Source: Streptomyces sp. NRRL F-5135 (GTDB lineage Bacteria; Actinomycetota; Actinomycetes; Streptomycetales; Streptomycetaceae). From it: a DNA stretch of 64,000 bases. How positions within the stretch are numbered: position 1 is the first letter of the stretch; each line of letters opens with the position of its first letter. Below are positions 8,980 to 18,742 of this stretch, piece after piece. The notes beneath the pieces were generated by a model, which was not told the DNA's origin, searched no databases, and worked only from the letters and a program-made list of their open reading frames with translations. The position numbers and the translations under genes were made by a program. The stretch lies in the NCBI RefSeq assembly GCF_000719775.1, contig NZ_JOHR01000022.1, forward strand, positions 37,350 to 101,349, written 5' to 3'.

Positions 8980-9905
8980 GTTCCGCACCGACCGATCTGC
9001 GCGGGGTGATCGTCGCCACCGCGCTGCCCTTCAAGGAGAACCCCTCGGCCCCCTCCGGGCTGGAGGTCGACTACGACCGTTACGCGGAGCACTGCGACTG
9101 GCTCATCGGGGAGGGCTGCCACGGTGTCGGTCCGAACGGATCGCTCGGCGAGTACTCCGCGCTGACCGACGCGGAGCGTCGCAAGGTCGTCCAGGTGGCG
9201 GTCGAGGCCGTCGGCGGGCGCGGCGTCGTGGTGGCCGGGGTGCACGGGCCCGGCTGGCACCAGGCCCGGCACTGGGCCGAACTGGCCGCCGAGGACGGGG
9301 CGGACGGCGTACTGGCGCTGCCGCCGACGATGTACCGGGCCAGCGGCCAGCAGGTCGTCGAGCACTATACGAAGATCGACGAGGTCGGGCTGCCGATCAT
9401 GATCTACAACAACCCGATCGACACCAAGGTGGATCTCGTCCCCGACCTGGTGGCGGAGATCGCCCAGCTGCCCAACGTGAGGGCGATCAAGGAATTCAGC
9501 GGCGACGTGCGCCGGCTGTTCGAGATCACCGAGCGGTGCGACATCGACGTCGTGGCCGGCGCCGACGACGTGCTGTTCGAGCTGATGGCCGACGGGGCGG
9601 TCGGCTGGTTCGCCGGCTTCCCCAACACCTTCCCGGCCGAGTCGGTGGCGATCTACGACCACATGCTGGCCGGGCGCTTCGAGGAGGCCAGGGAGCTCTA
9701 CAAGCACCTCGTCGCGGTGTTCCGGTGGGACTCGCGCACCGAGTTCGTGCAGGCCATCAAACTCGGCATGGACATGGTCGGCCGATACGGCGGCCCGTGC
9801 CGCCCGCCGCGTGGCCCGCTCTCCGCCGAGCACGACGCCCAGGTGCGTGCCGACATGCGACGGGCCATCACCGCGCTCGAGACGCGCCGCGCGGTGGCGG
9901 TCTGA
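8976..9905 (+). CDS. DapA-family 1-pyrroline-4-hydroxy-2-carboxylate deaminase
   Basis: A 309-residue class I aldolase-fold (DHDPS/NAL) enzyme. The Schiff-base Lys172 lies in RAIKEFSGD and Tyr144 in IMIYNNP; GPNGSLGEYSAL replaces the usual GTTGE substrate loop. In hydroxyproline catabolism a DapA-family member deaminates and dehydrates the dehydrogenase product to 2-oxoglutarate semialdehyde. The assignment rests on the operon: it lies between the dehydrogenase subunits and the epimerase, with ATGA overlap upstream. The 2-oxoglutarate semialdehyde dehydrogenase needed next is not in this window. Confidence 0.83.
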   Translation: MSSAPTDLRGVIVATALPFKENPSAPSGLEVDYDRYAEHCDWLIGEGCHGVGPNGSLGEYSALTDAERRKVVQVAVEAVGGRGVVVAGVHGPGWHQARHWAELAAEDGADGVLALPPTMYRASGQQVVEHYTKIDEVGLPIMIYNNPIDTKVDLVPDLVAEIAQLPNVRAIKEFSGDVRRLFEITERCDIDVVAGADDVLFELMADGAVGWFAGFPNTFPAESVAIYDHMLAGRFEEARELYKHLVAVFRWDSRTEFVQAIKLGMDMVGRYGGPCRPPRGPLSAEHDAQVRADMRRAITALETRRAVAV

Positions 9906-9906
9906 G

Positions 9907-10908
9907 ATGCGTACATCGCGGTTGTTCTCCGCCGTCGACTCGCACACCGAGGGCATGCCGACCCGGGTCGTGACGGGAGGCATCGGGGTGATCCCCGGCG
10001 CCACCATGAACGAGCGGCGCCTGTACTTCGCCGAGCACCTCGACCACATACGGCGGCTGCTGGTGAACGAGCCGCGCGGTCATTCGGCGATGAGCGGCGC
10101 CATTCTGCAGCCGCCGACCCGCCCCGACGCGGATTTCGGCGTGGTGTACATCGAGGTGTCCGGGTGCCTGCCCATGTGCGGGCACGGCACGATCGGAGTG
10201 GCCACGGTGCTGGTCGAGACCGGGATGGTCGAGGTCGTCGCGCCGGTGACGAGCATCCGGCTGGACACCCCGGCCGGGCTGGTGGTGGCCAATGTCGCGG
10301 TCAAGGACGGGCATGCCGAGAGCGTCACGCTGGAGAACGTGCCGGCGTACTGCGACCGGCTCGACGAGACCATCGAGGTGCCCGGCCTCGGCGAGGTCAG
10401 GTACAGCCTGGCGTTCGGCGGGAACTTCTACGCGATGGTGGACCTCGACGACGTGCGGCTGCCGTTCGACCGGCAGCGCAAGGGCGAGATCCTGAGCGCC
10501 GGGCTGGCGATCATGGACGCGATCAACACGTCCGCGCCGCCCGAGCACCCCCAGATCGACGGTGTCGGCCATTGCCACCACGTGGAGTTCATCGCGCCCG
10601 GTTCCGACGCCGCGCATTCGCGGCACGCCATGGCCATCCATCCGGGATGGTTCGACCGATCGCCCTGCGGAACCGGCACGTCGGCTCGGATGGCGGAGTT
10701 GCACGCACGCGGTGAGCTTCCGCTGCACCAGGATTTCGTCAACGAGTCCTTCATCGGCAGCCGGTTCACCGGCCGCCTGGTCGGAGAGACCACGGTCGGC
10801 GGCCTGCCCGCGGTGCTGCCGACCATCACCGGCCGGGCCTGGGTGACCGGGATCGGCCAGTACATGCTGGACCCGACCGATCCCTACCCGGCCGGTTTCG
10901 AATTCTGA
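9907..10908 (+). CDS. 4-hydroxyproline 2-epimerase (proline racemase family)
   Basis: Interconverts trans-4-hydroxy-L-proline and cis-4-hydroxy-D-proline, the first catabolic step; 333 residues. Both catalytic thiols of the proline-racemase fold are present: Cys91 in PMCGHGTIG and Cys254 in SPCGTGTS. Two catalytic cysteines distinguish it from the 3-hydroxyproline dehydratases, where one is replaced. Proline racemase activity cannot be excluded from sequence, but the neighbours favour the epimerase. It starts 1 base after the deaminase stop and ends the operon, followed by a strong hairpin. Confidence 0.88.
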   Translation: MRTSRLFSAVDSHTEGMPTRVVTGGIGVIPGATMNERRLYFAEHLDHIRRLLVNEPRGHSAMSGAILQPPTRPDADFGVVYIEVSGCLPMCGHGTIGVATVLVETGMVEVVAPVTSIRLDTPAGLVVANVAVKDGHAESVTLENVPAYCDRLDETIEVPGLGEVRYSLAFGGNFYAMVDLDDVRLPFDRQRKGEILSAGLAIMDAINTSAPPEHPQIDGVGHCHHVEFIAPGSDAAHSRHAMAIHPGWFDRSPCGTGTSARMAELHARGELPLHQDFVNESFIGSRFTGRLVGETTVGGLPAVLPTITGRAWVTGIGQYMLDPTDPYPAGFEF

Positions 10909-10922
10909 GGGGCGTGGCGGAC

Positions 10923-10947
10923 GCCCGGTGGCGTTTCGCCACCGGGC
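10923..10947 (+). terminator. Hairpin terminator of the hydroxyproline operon
   Basis: GCCCGGTGGCG-TTT-CGCCACCGGGC is a perfect 11-bp stem with a 3-base loop, 15 bp after the epimerase stop. There is no U-tract, but stem length and position fit an actinomycete terminator. Confidence 0.7.
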
Positions 10948-11058
10948 CACGCCCGGGAGGGGGGGCGTGCCGGTCCGCACCCGCGCCCCCGCGGGCCGAA
11001 CGTCGCGGCCGGCGAATGCGATACTCGGCACATCGTTGGCCGACGAAGGTTGGCGGGG

Positions 11059-11066
11059 TGTGACAT
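11059..11066 (+). promoter_or_regulatory. Candidate GntR autoregulatory half-conserved site
   Basis: TGTGACAT lies 32 bp before the GntR start codon. It shares the TGT-N-ACA core with the sites at 6107 and 11934, but the following bases (TTCAGTG) match the TACTG portion only loosely. Confidence 0.4.
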
Positions 11067-11090
11067 TTCAGTGGTGGGAGGACGGCGCGG

Positions 11091-11759
11091 ATGAGCTCAT
11101 CAATCATCGGCCCGGTGTCGGTGGGGGCGAGCCTGCGCGGCACAGTGGAGGACGCGGTGGCCGCCGCCATCGTCTCGGGCGAACTGGCCCCGGGAGCCCT
11201 GGTCACCGCGCCGACGCTGGCCGCGCGGTTCGGGATCTCCGCCACCCCGGTCCGTGAGGCCCTGCTCAACCTGCAGGGACGCGGGTTCGTCGACGTGGTG
11301 CGCAACAAGGGTTTCCGGATCACCGAGGTCAGCGAGCAGGACCTCTGGGAGATCGTGCGGCTGCGCCAGCTGCTGGAGGCACCGCCGATGCGGGAGATCG
11401 CGCGGACGCTGCAACCGGAGGCCGCAGCCGACCTGCGGCGCAAGGCCCAGACGATCGTGGACTCGGCCGCCGCGGCCGATCTCGCCGCCTACCTTGCCGC
11501 TGACATGGCCTTTCACCTGCGCCTGCTGGAACTGCACGGCAACCGTCGGCTGATCGCGATGGTGAAGGACCTGCGGCAGCAGACCCGGATGGTGGGCCTG
11601 GCCGACATGATCGGTACGGCCGAGCTGGCCCGTTCGGCCGCCGAGCATCACAGCCTGGTGGACCTGCTGGAGGCGCGTGACGGGCGGGGGGCGGAAACAC
11701 TGGTCACCGCCCACATCGGACACGTGCTCGGCTGGTGGAACGGCCGCTCGGAGGACTGA
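11091..11759 (+). CDS. GntR/FCD-family regulator, probable control of the Hyp regulon
   Basis: A 222-residue FadR-subfamily repressor. The N-terminal winged helix (about residues 10-78) contains LAARFGISATPVREALLNL. The helical FCD ligand domain follows (about 85-215), with metal- or ligand-binding His positions such as AFHLRLLELHGN and HHSLVDLLE. It sits between the hydroxyproline operon and the transporter/peptidase operon, and related TGTNACA motifs precede all three units. I infer that hydroxyproline or a catabolite relieves repression. It is transcribed alone and ends in a strong hairpin. Confidence 0.88.
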   Translation: MSSSIIGPVSVGASLRGTVEDAVAAAIVSGELAPGALVTAPTLAARFGISATPVREALLNLQGRGFVDVVRNKGFRITEVSEQDLWEIVRLRQLLEAPPMREIARTLQPEAAADLRRKAQTIVDSAAAADLAAYLAADMAFHLRLLELHGNRRLIAMVKDLRQQTRMVGLADMIGTAELARSAAEHHSLVDLLEARDGRGAETLVTAHIGHVLGWWNGRSED

Positions 11760-11774
11760 GACACCGGTGCGACG

Positions 11775-11801
11775 AGCCCACCCGGCCGAGCCGGGTGGGC
11801 T
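11775..11801 (+). terminator. Hairpin terminator after the GntR gene
   Basis: AGCCCACCCGGC-CGA-GCCGGGTGGGCT is a perfect 12-bp stem with a 3-base loop, starting 15 bp after the stop and followed by TGTTGG. Confidence 0.8.
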
Positions 11802-11839
11802 GTTGGCGCGCGCCCGCGAACAGGAAGGCCGGCGTGCCA

Positions 11840-11902
11840 AGAGGTCGCGCGGACAGGTGGGCCATCGGCCCCGACGCCGCCCCGCCTGTCCGCGCGACCT
11901 CT
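11840..11902. repeat. 18-bp inverted repeat upstream of the ABC operon
   Basis: AGAGGTCGCGCGGACAGG (11840-11857) is exactly inverted at 11885-11902, and the stem can continue inward for about four more pairs. It may be a second terminator or a 5' regulatory structure. It lies between the GntR terminator and the candidate operator at 11934. Confidence 0.5.
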
Positions 11903-11933
11903 AAATTCCCGCCGAAGCTCTTCTCCCGGGAGG

Positions 11934-11984
11934 TGTCACATACTACTGTCCTCTCAAGCGACCGGGATCGCAGTGATCCCGGTC
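11934..11984 (+). promoter_or_regulatory. Candidate operator/promoter of the transporter-peptidase operon
   Basis: TGTCACATACTACTG (11934-11948) matches the site before the hydroxyproline operon at 13 of 15 bases. Eleven bases further on, GACCGGGATC-GCAGT-GATCCCGGTC (11960-11984) is a perfect 10-bp inverted repeat, perhaps a leader hairpin. The 5' leader to the TTG at 12152 would be about 200 nt. Confidence 0.55.
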
Positions 11985-12151
11985 CCTCTGTGGGACCGGT
12001 TCGCGGCTGCCCCGCTCTGCCCGCCTGCCCGCCGGATTCGCAGTGCGTCTGCTCACCGTTTCCGCACGTAGTCGTTGGTCCGCCGGCCCGTCATCCGTCC
12101 CGCTCGTCCGGACGGCCGGGCTGCCCGCACCCGACCGGAAGGTAGGACCCC

Positions 12152-13849
12152 TTGAAGAGAACCTCGTCTTCAGCGGCGCTCGCTGGGCTGACGGCCGGCG
12201 TACTCGCCCTTTCGGCATGCACCGGCGGTGGCTCCACGTCCACGGGTGCCGGCGGTGGGGGCGGTGGGGCCGCGGTCAAGGGCGGGACCGTGCAGGTCCT
12301 GCAGTCGACCGACTTCTCCTACCTCGATCCGACCCGGGGCTTCGACGGCGGCGTCAACGCTTTCTACCGACTGATATACCGTCAGCTGATCACCAAGGCA
12401 CCCAACGACGCCAAGGATCCCAACGCGATGGTCCCCGACCTCGCGCAGAGCCTCGGCAAGGTCTCCGCCGACGGCCTGACCTGGACCTACAAGCTCAAAG
12501 CCGGGATCAAGTTCGACACCGGCGCGACGATCACCTCCAAGGACGTCAAGTTCGGCATCAGCCGCGGCTGGGACCCGGAGATCGGCATCGGCTCGCCCTA
12601 CCTGAAAAACCTGATCGACGCCCCGAAGGGATATCAAGGTCCCTACCGCTCAGGGGACTTGCCCACGATCGAGACGCCCGACGACCGGACCATCGTCTTC
12701 CACCTCAAGGCACCGTTCCCCGAGTTCGACGCGGCGCTGTCCCAGTCGAGCGGCACCCCGTTCCCGGCCGGGACCGGCGGGGGCGACTCGTTCATCAAGG
12801 ACGTGATCTCCTCCGGCCCGTACGACCTGGAGCAACTCGTCCCGGGCAGCGTGATCCAGCTCAAGCGCAACCCGCACTGGGACCCGAAGAGCGACACGGT
12901 CCGCAAGGCGTACCCCGACGCGTGGCGCTTCACCGTCGGCGTCGAGGGCGCCACCATCGACGAGCGTCTCATCGCCGGCCAGGGCGCCGACGTCAACGCG
13001 ATCTCCGGCAGTGTGCAGACGGCCACCGTCGCCCGCCTGCGGACGCCCCAGCTCAAAGCGCGCACGGTCACGGCGCCGTCGACCTGCCTCACGTACATGG
13101 GTCTCAACACGACGAAGAAACCGCTCAACGACGTGAAGGTGCGTCAGGCCGTCAACTACGCGGTGGACAAGGGCTCGGTGCTCAACGCCACCGGCGGCAG
13201 GCAGTTCGCGACGATCTCCCACAGCATTCTGCCGAAGACGGTCTCCGGGCACATCGACCACGACCCCTATCCGAGCGCGGACAACGCCGGTGACGTGGCC
13301 AAGGCCAAGCGACTGCTCACCGAGGCAGGTTACCCCGACGGCTTCACGATGACTCTGGACGTACGCGCGAAGGAAGTCGACCAGAGCCGGGGCGAGGCCA
13401 TTCAGCAGGCGCTCAAGCGGGCCGGTATCGAGGTCAAACTGAACGTGATCGACGCGGCGACCTACTACGAGACGATCGGCACACCGTCGCAGCAGCACGA
13501 CGCGGCGATCACCGGCTGGTGCCCGGACTGGGCGTCGAGCGCGTCGACGTTCCTGCCGCCGCTGTTCGACGGCCGGCACATCACCGCCAAGGGCAACCAG
13601 AACGTCGCCCAGCTCGACGACGACGCCGTCAACGCCGAGATCGACCGCATCGGCGCGATGACCGACCTGGCCGCGGCGAACAAGGCATGGGGCGAACTCG
13701 ACAAGAAGATCATGGCGCTGGCCCCCTTCGTCCCGCTGAACGTCGAGAACCGCATCTACCTGCCGGGCACCAACGTGGCCGGGGTGATCGTGCCCAGCGG
13801 CGACGTCGACTACGGGATCATCGGTCTCAAGGACCCGGCGAAGGGCTGA
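12152..13849 (+). CDS. Peptide-type ABC transporter substrate-binding lipoprotein
   Basis: A family 5 (DppA/OppA-like) extracellular solute-binding protein of 565 residues. The signal peptide ends in the lipobox LSAC with Cys23, followed by a Gly/Ser/Thr-rich tether. The TTG start at 12152 has GGAAGGTAGG upstream. First gene of an eight-gene operon with two permeases, two ATPases, two proline-directed peptidases and a GH127 enzyme. From this context the cargo is probably proline/hydroxyproline-rich peptides or glycopeptides; the sequence alone does not give specificity. Confidence 0.9.
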   Translation: MKRTSSSAALAGLTAGVLALSACTGGGSTSTGAGGGGGGAAVKGGTVQVLQSTDFSYLDPTRGFDGGVNAFYRLIYRQLITKAPNDAKDPNAMVPDLAQSLGKVSADGLTWTYKLKAGIKFDTGATITSKDVKFGISRGWDPEIGIGSPYLKNLIDAPKGYQGPYRSGDLPTIETPDDRTIVFHLKAPFPEFDAALSQSSGTPFPAGTGGGDSFIKDVISSGPYDLEQLVPGSVIQLKRNPHWDPKSDTVRKAYPDAWRFTVGVEGATIDERLIAGQGADVNAISGSVQTATVARLRTPQLKARTVTAPSTCLTYMGLNTTKKPLNDVKVRQAVNYAVDKGSVLNATGGRQFATISHSILPKTVSGHIDHDPYPSADNAGDVAKAKRLLTEAGYPDGFTMTLDVRAKEVDQSRGEAIQQALKRAGIEVKLNVIDAATYYETIGTPSQQHDAAITGWCPDWASSASTFLPPLFDGRHITAKGNQNVAQLDDDAVNAEIDRIGAMTDLAAANKAWGELDKKIMALAPFVPLNVENRIYLPGTNVAGVIVPSGDVDYGIIGLKDPAKG

Positions 13850-13850
13850 C

Positions 13851-14807
13851 ATGACGATCCCGTCAACCGGTCCGCGGGTGCCGGCGGTGTCCGCACCGGG
13901 GACCGCCGGCACCACGCCCGACCCTCGCCGGAGCGTGCCCCGGACCCTGCTGCGCGACCCGGTGGCCGTGGCCTGCCTCGGCTACATCGCACTGATCGTG
14001 CTCATGGCGGTGTGCGCGCCTCTCATCGTCCGGGTCAGCGGCTGGGACCCGTACGAGTTCGACCAGAGCGCCATCGACCCCGACCTCGGCGGTATGCCCG
14101 TCGGGTCCTGGGGCGGCATCTCCGGGTCCCACTGGCTCGGTGTCGAACCCGGCAGCGGCCGGGACATCTTCGCCCGGATCGTGTACGGCGCCCGCTCCTC
14201 GATGCTCATCGCACTCGGCGCGACACTGCTCACCACGGTGCTCGGCATGGTGTTCGGCCTGCTGGCCGGATACTTCGGCGGCCGGACCGACATGGTGATC
14301 TCGCGCGTCATGGAGTTCCTGATGGCGTTCCCCGCACTCATCTTCATGATCGCCGTGCTGTCCGCACTGCCCGCGGACGACCGGCAGTACCTGCTGGTCG
14401 TGGTGATCTCGGTGTTCGGCTGGCCGTACCTGGCCCGGATCGTGCGAGGACAGACCATGTCGCTCAAGGAGCGCGAGTTCGTCGAGGCGGCCCGCGCGTC
14501 CGGTGCCTCCCGCACCACCATCGTCTTCACCGAGATCCTGCCCAACCTGCGCTCGACCATCCTGGTCATGGTGACCCTGGCGGTACCCGGTTACATCGGT
14601 ACCGAGGCCGGGCTGTCCTTCCTCGGCGTCGGCCTGGTGCCGCCCACGCCGTCCTGGGGGCAGATGATCTCGAGTTCGGTGAGCTGGTACGCGGTGGTCC
14701 CCACGTACTTCCTGGTACCGGGTGTCTTCCTGGCCCTGCTGGTGCTGTCCTTCATGGTCCTCGGCGACCGCGTCCGGATCGCCGCCGAGCCGGGAGGCCG
14801 CTCATGA
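13851..14807 (+). CDS. ABC transporter permease, DppC/OppC type
   Basis: An inner-membrane permease of 318 residues with a cytoplasmic N-terminus, a first helix near residues 38-60 and a BPD_transp_1 domain. The EAA loop is visible as EFVEAARASGASRTTIVFTE, where it contacts the ATPase. It begins 1 base after the binding-protein stop and overlaps the next permease by ATGA. The DppC-type gene precedes the DppB-type gene, the reverse of the usual order. Confidence 0.9.
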   Translation: MTIPSTGPRVPAVSAPGTAGTTPDPRRSVPRTLLRDPVAVACLGYIALIVLMAVCAPLIVRVSGWDPYEFDQSAIDPDLGGMPVGSWGGISGSHWLGVEPGSGRDIFARIVYGARSSMLIALGATLLTTVLGMVFGLLAGYFGGRTDMVISRVMEFLMAFPALIFMIAVLSALPADDRQYLLVVVISVFGWPYLARIVRGQTMSLKEREFVEAARASGASRTTIVFTEILPNLRSTILVMVTLAVPGYIGTEAGLSFLGVGLVPPTPSWGQMISSSVSWYAVVPTYFLVPGVFLALLVLSFMVLGDRVRIAAEPGGRS

Positions 14808-15798
14808 CCCGCTACGTCGTGCACCGCGTGCTGGGCATGCTGCTGGTGCTCTTCCTGGTCTGCCTGTTCACCTACATCATCTTCTTCGCCCTGTCGCCGG
14901 ACCCGGCCGTGCAGATCTGCGGCAAGAACTGCACCCCGGAGCGCATCGACCAGATCCGGGCCAACCTCGGCCTGACCGACCCCTTCCTGACCCAGTTCCT
15001 GAACTTCCTGCAGGGCCTGTTCCTCGGCCGTGACTACGGCGGCGGCCCGTCCGCGGTGCACTGCCCGGCACCCTGCCTCGGCTACTCGTTCCAGACCTCT
15101 CAGTTCGTCACCGACATGGTCGTGCAGCGGCTGCCGGTGACCGCGGTGGTCGCGCTCGGCGCGGCCGTGCTCTGGCTGGTCCTGGGCGTGATCGGAGGTC
15201 TGCTCAGCGCGGTGCGCGAAGGAAGGTTCACCGACCGGTTCATCGCGGGGCTCACCCTGGGCGGCATGTCGATCCCGAACTACGTGCTCGCCCTCGCCCT
15301 GCAGTACGTGCTCGTGGTGTGGCTGCAGTGGCTGCCCTTCCCGCAGGCCGTGCGGTTCGCCGACGACCCGGGGCAGTGGTTCCTCAACTTCATCATGCCG
15401 TGGACAGTGCTGGCGATCGGCTACGCCTCGTCGTACACCCGGCTCACCCGGGCCAACGTCATCGACACCCTGGACGAGAACTTCGTGCGGACCGCGAAAG
15501 CCAAGGGCCTGCGCCCGGACCTGGTGTGGCGGCGGCACGCGCTGCGGCCGGCACTGACCCCGATCGTCACGATCGCGGGCATGGACTTCGCCGGCCTGCT
15601 CGGCGGCGCGCTGATCACCGAGACCGTCTTCGGGATCAACGGCGTCGGCAAACTCGCGGCGGACTCCATCACCAAGAACGACCAGCCGGTCATCATGGCC
15701 GTGACGCTGCTCGCCGCGTTCTTCGTCGTGGTCGGCAACATGGCCGTCGACCTCGTCTACTCCGCGATCGACCCGCGGGTCGGAAAGGGAGCGGCGTC

Positions 15799-15802
<4 letters not shown>
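14804..15802 (+). CDS. ABC transporter permease, DppB/OppB type
   Basis: An inner-membrane permease of 332 residues. It has the typical DppB N-terminal helix and a large periplasm-facing loop ending near residue 105, containing four Cys (CGKNC, CPAPC). A five-helix permease core follows, with the EAA-like loop NFVRTAKAKGLRPDLVWRRH. It pairs with the DppC-type permease upstream. ATGA overlaps on both sides indicate coupled translation. Confidence 0.9.
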
Positions 15803-16610
<808 letters not shown>

Positions 16611-16614
<4 letters not shown>

Positions 16615-17456
16615 GCCCCGAACCACTGCTGCGGGCCCGGGACCTGGTCAAGGAATTCCCCGTCGCGGGCATGGCCGGACTGCTGCGCCCCGCGCGCAGG
16701 TTCACCGCCGTCGACACCGTCTCCTTCGACCTCCACGCGGGCAGGACCCTCGCGCTGGTGGGGGAGTCCGGGTCGGGCAAGTCGACCACCGCGCGGCTCG
16801 CCGCCCGGCTGATCGACGTCACGTCGGGCACCGTCCACCTCGACGGCCGCGACATCACCGCCCTGCACGGGCAGGACCTGCTGGAGGTACGCCGCCAGGT
16901 GCAGGTCGTCTTCCAGGACCCGTTCTCGTCGCTCAACCCGCGGCACACCGTCGAGCGGATCGTCACCGCGCCCCTGCGCTACCAGAAACGGCCGATTCCC
17001 GGAGGCACCCGGTCCGTCGCCCGCGCGCTCATGGAACGGGTGGGGCTCGACCCCGATCACGTCGGCCGCTACCCCGCGCAGTTCTCCGGCGGGCAGGCCC
17101 AGCGCATCGGCATCGCCCGCGCCATCGCCGTGAATCCGCGCGTGCTGGTCTGCGACGAAGCGGTCTCGGCGCTCGATGTCTCGGTGCAGGCGCAGATCAT
17201 CAACCTGCTGCGCGAACTCCAGCGCGAGGAGGGCTTCGGCTGCCTGTTCATCGCCCACGACCTCGCCGTGGTCCGGCAGATCGCCACCAGCGTCGCGGTG
17301 ATGACGGGCGGCCGCGTGGTGGAGGCGGGCGAGCGGGACGCGGTCTTCGACGACCCGCAACACGAGTACACCCGCGAACTGCTGGCCGCCGTGCCGCGGA
17401 TCCGCCCCGACTGGGACGCGCGCCGGCGCTCCAACGTAACGGGGGCCACCACATGA
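16611..17456 (+). CDS. ABC transporter ATPase, DppF type
   Basis: A 281-residue ATPase with Walker A GESGSGKST, signature FSGGQAQRI, Walker B VLVCDEAVSALD and switch His in FIAHDLAVV. The C-terminus ends after the conserved EYTRELLAAVPRI. It forms the heterodimeric motor with the preceding ATPase. ATGA overlaps join it to the upstream ATPase and the downstream iminopeptidase, so import and intracellular peptide cleavage are co-expressed. Confidence 0.9.
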
Positions 17457-18742
17457 ACCTGGTGGAGTACCCCCTGCCCGGCGCCTGGGTCCGCGAGTTC
17501 ACCGTCGCCGCGCCACTGGACTGGTCCGATCCCGGCGGCGAGAGCATCGAGCTGTTCGTCCGGGAGTTCACCGACCCCGACCGTCGCCACGACGACCTGC
17601 CGCTGCTGACGTATCTGCAGGGCGGCCCCGGCGGAGCCAATCCCCGGCCCGCCCCGGTGGGCGGCTGGCTGCCCGAGGCCCTGGCACACTACCGCGTCGT
17701 TCTGGTCGACCAGCGCGGCACCGGGCGCAGCACCCCGGTCGACGGAACCGACATCGCGGGCTTCCCCCATGCCCGCGCCGCGGCGGACCACCTGCTGCGC
17801 TTCCGGGCCGACTCGATCGTGCGCGACCTCGAACACGTCCGGACCCGGGTTTACGACGGCAAGCGGTGGGCCACCCTCGGACAGAGCTTCGGCGGGTGGA
17901 TCACCCTGACCTATCTGTCCCACGCCCCCGAGGCGCTGACCGCCTGCTACGTCTGCGGCGGGATCCCCGGCACACCGCCCGATCCGGACGAGGTCTACCG
18001 GCGCACGTTCGAACGGGTGGCCGACAAGACCGCCGACTTCTACCGGCGCTACCCGCAGGACGTCGCCGCGGTCGCGGCGATCGCCGACCGGCTCGCCGCC
18101 GGTGATGTGACGCTGCCCGACGGCTCGCCGCTGTCGGTGCGCCGGTTCCAGACACTGGGCGGGGAGCTCGGCTTCGGAGCCGGCCACCAGCGCCTGCACT
18201 GGCTGGTCTCCGAGGCGATCCGCCGAGACGGCCGTTTCGACGGCACGTTCCTTCAGACCGTGCTGGTCAAGACGTCGAACGCGGGGAACCCGCTGTTCTG
18301 GACCCTCCAGGAGTCGATCTACGGCGACGGCGCCAACGGCCCCTTCCGCTGGTCGGCCCAGCGCGAACGGGACCGGCGGCCGGAGTTCGCCGAGGACCGC
18401 CGGCCACTGCTGTTCACCTCGGAGATGACGTTTCCCTGGATGTTCGAGGAGGTCCGGGCGCTGCGGCCGTTCGCGCCCGCGATGGCCGAACTCGCCGAGC
18501 AGGAGGTCTGGAGCCCGCTCTACGACCCGGCACGGCTCGCGGCCAACGACGTGCCGCTGGCCGCGGCAGTCTACGCCGACGACGTGTTCGTCGACGCCGG
18601 GCTGCAGCGCGACACCCTGACCCGGGTCGGCAACGCCCAGACCTGGGTGACCAACGAGTACGAACACGACGGCATCACCGACGGCCGGGTGCTGCGCCGG
18701 CTGCGGGAGATGGTCCGCGACCGAGGAGGCGAAAAGCGTTGA
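17453..18742 (+). CDS. Proline iminopeptidase (alpha/beta hydrolase, S33)
   Basis: A cytosolic serine peptidase of 429 residues with no signal peptide. It has the oxyanion strand LQGGPGG, DQRGTGRS and nucleophile Ser145 in GQSFGGW; the catalytic His is probably in EYEHDG near the C-terminus. Family members remove N-terminal Pro, and some accept hydroxyproline. It lies in the transporter operon just before an Xaa-Pro aminopeptidase, so together they could degrade imported Pro/Hyp peptides fully. Overlaps on both sides are ATGA and TTGA. Confidence 0.87.
   Translation: MNLVEYPLPGAWVREFTVAAPLDWSDPGGESIELFVREFTDPDRRHDDLPLLTYLQGGPGGANPRPAPVGGWLPEALAHYRVVLVDQRGTGRSTPVDGTDIAGFPHARAAADHLLRFRADSIVRDLEHVRTRVYDGKRWATLGQSFGGWITLTYLSHAPEALTACYVCGGIPGTPPDPDEVYRRTFERVADKTADFYRRYPQDVAAVAAIADRLAAGDVTLPDGSPLSVRRFQTLGGELGFGAGHQRLHWLVSEAIRRDGRFDGTFLQTVLVKTSNAGNPLFWTLQESIYGDGANGPFRWSAQRERDRRPEFAEDRRPLLFTSEMTFPWMFEEVRALRPFAPAMAELAEQEVWSPLYDPARLAANDVPLAAAVYADDVFVDAGLQRDTLTRVGNAQTWVTNEYEHDGITDGRVLRRLREMVRDRGGEKR

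Noticed and set aside
7731..10049. 772-codon open frame on the minus strand
   Set aside because: A shadow of the hydroxyproline operon, spanning three well-supported genes with overlapping stop/start codons on the plus strand.
6124..10908. Operon read as opine/octopine or proline racemase metabolism
   Set aside because: The DapA-type deaminase plus two-cysteine epimerase fits the 4-hydroxyproline pathway far better than opine or simple proline use.
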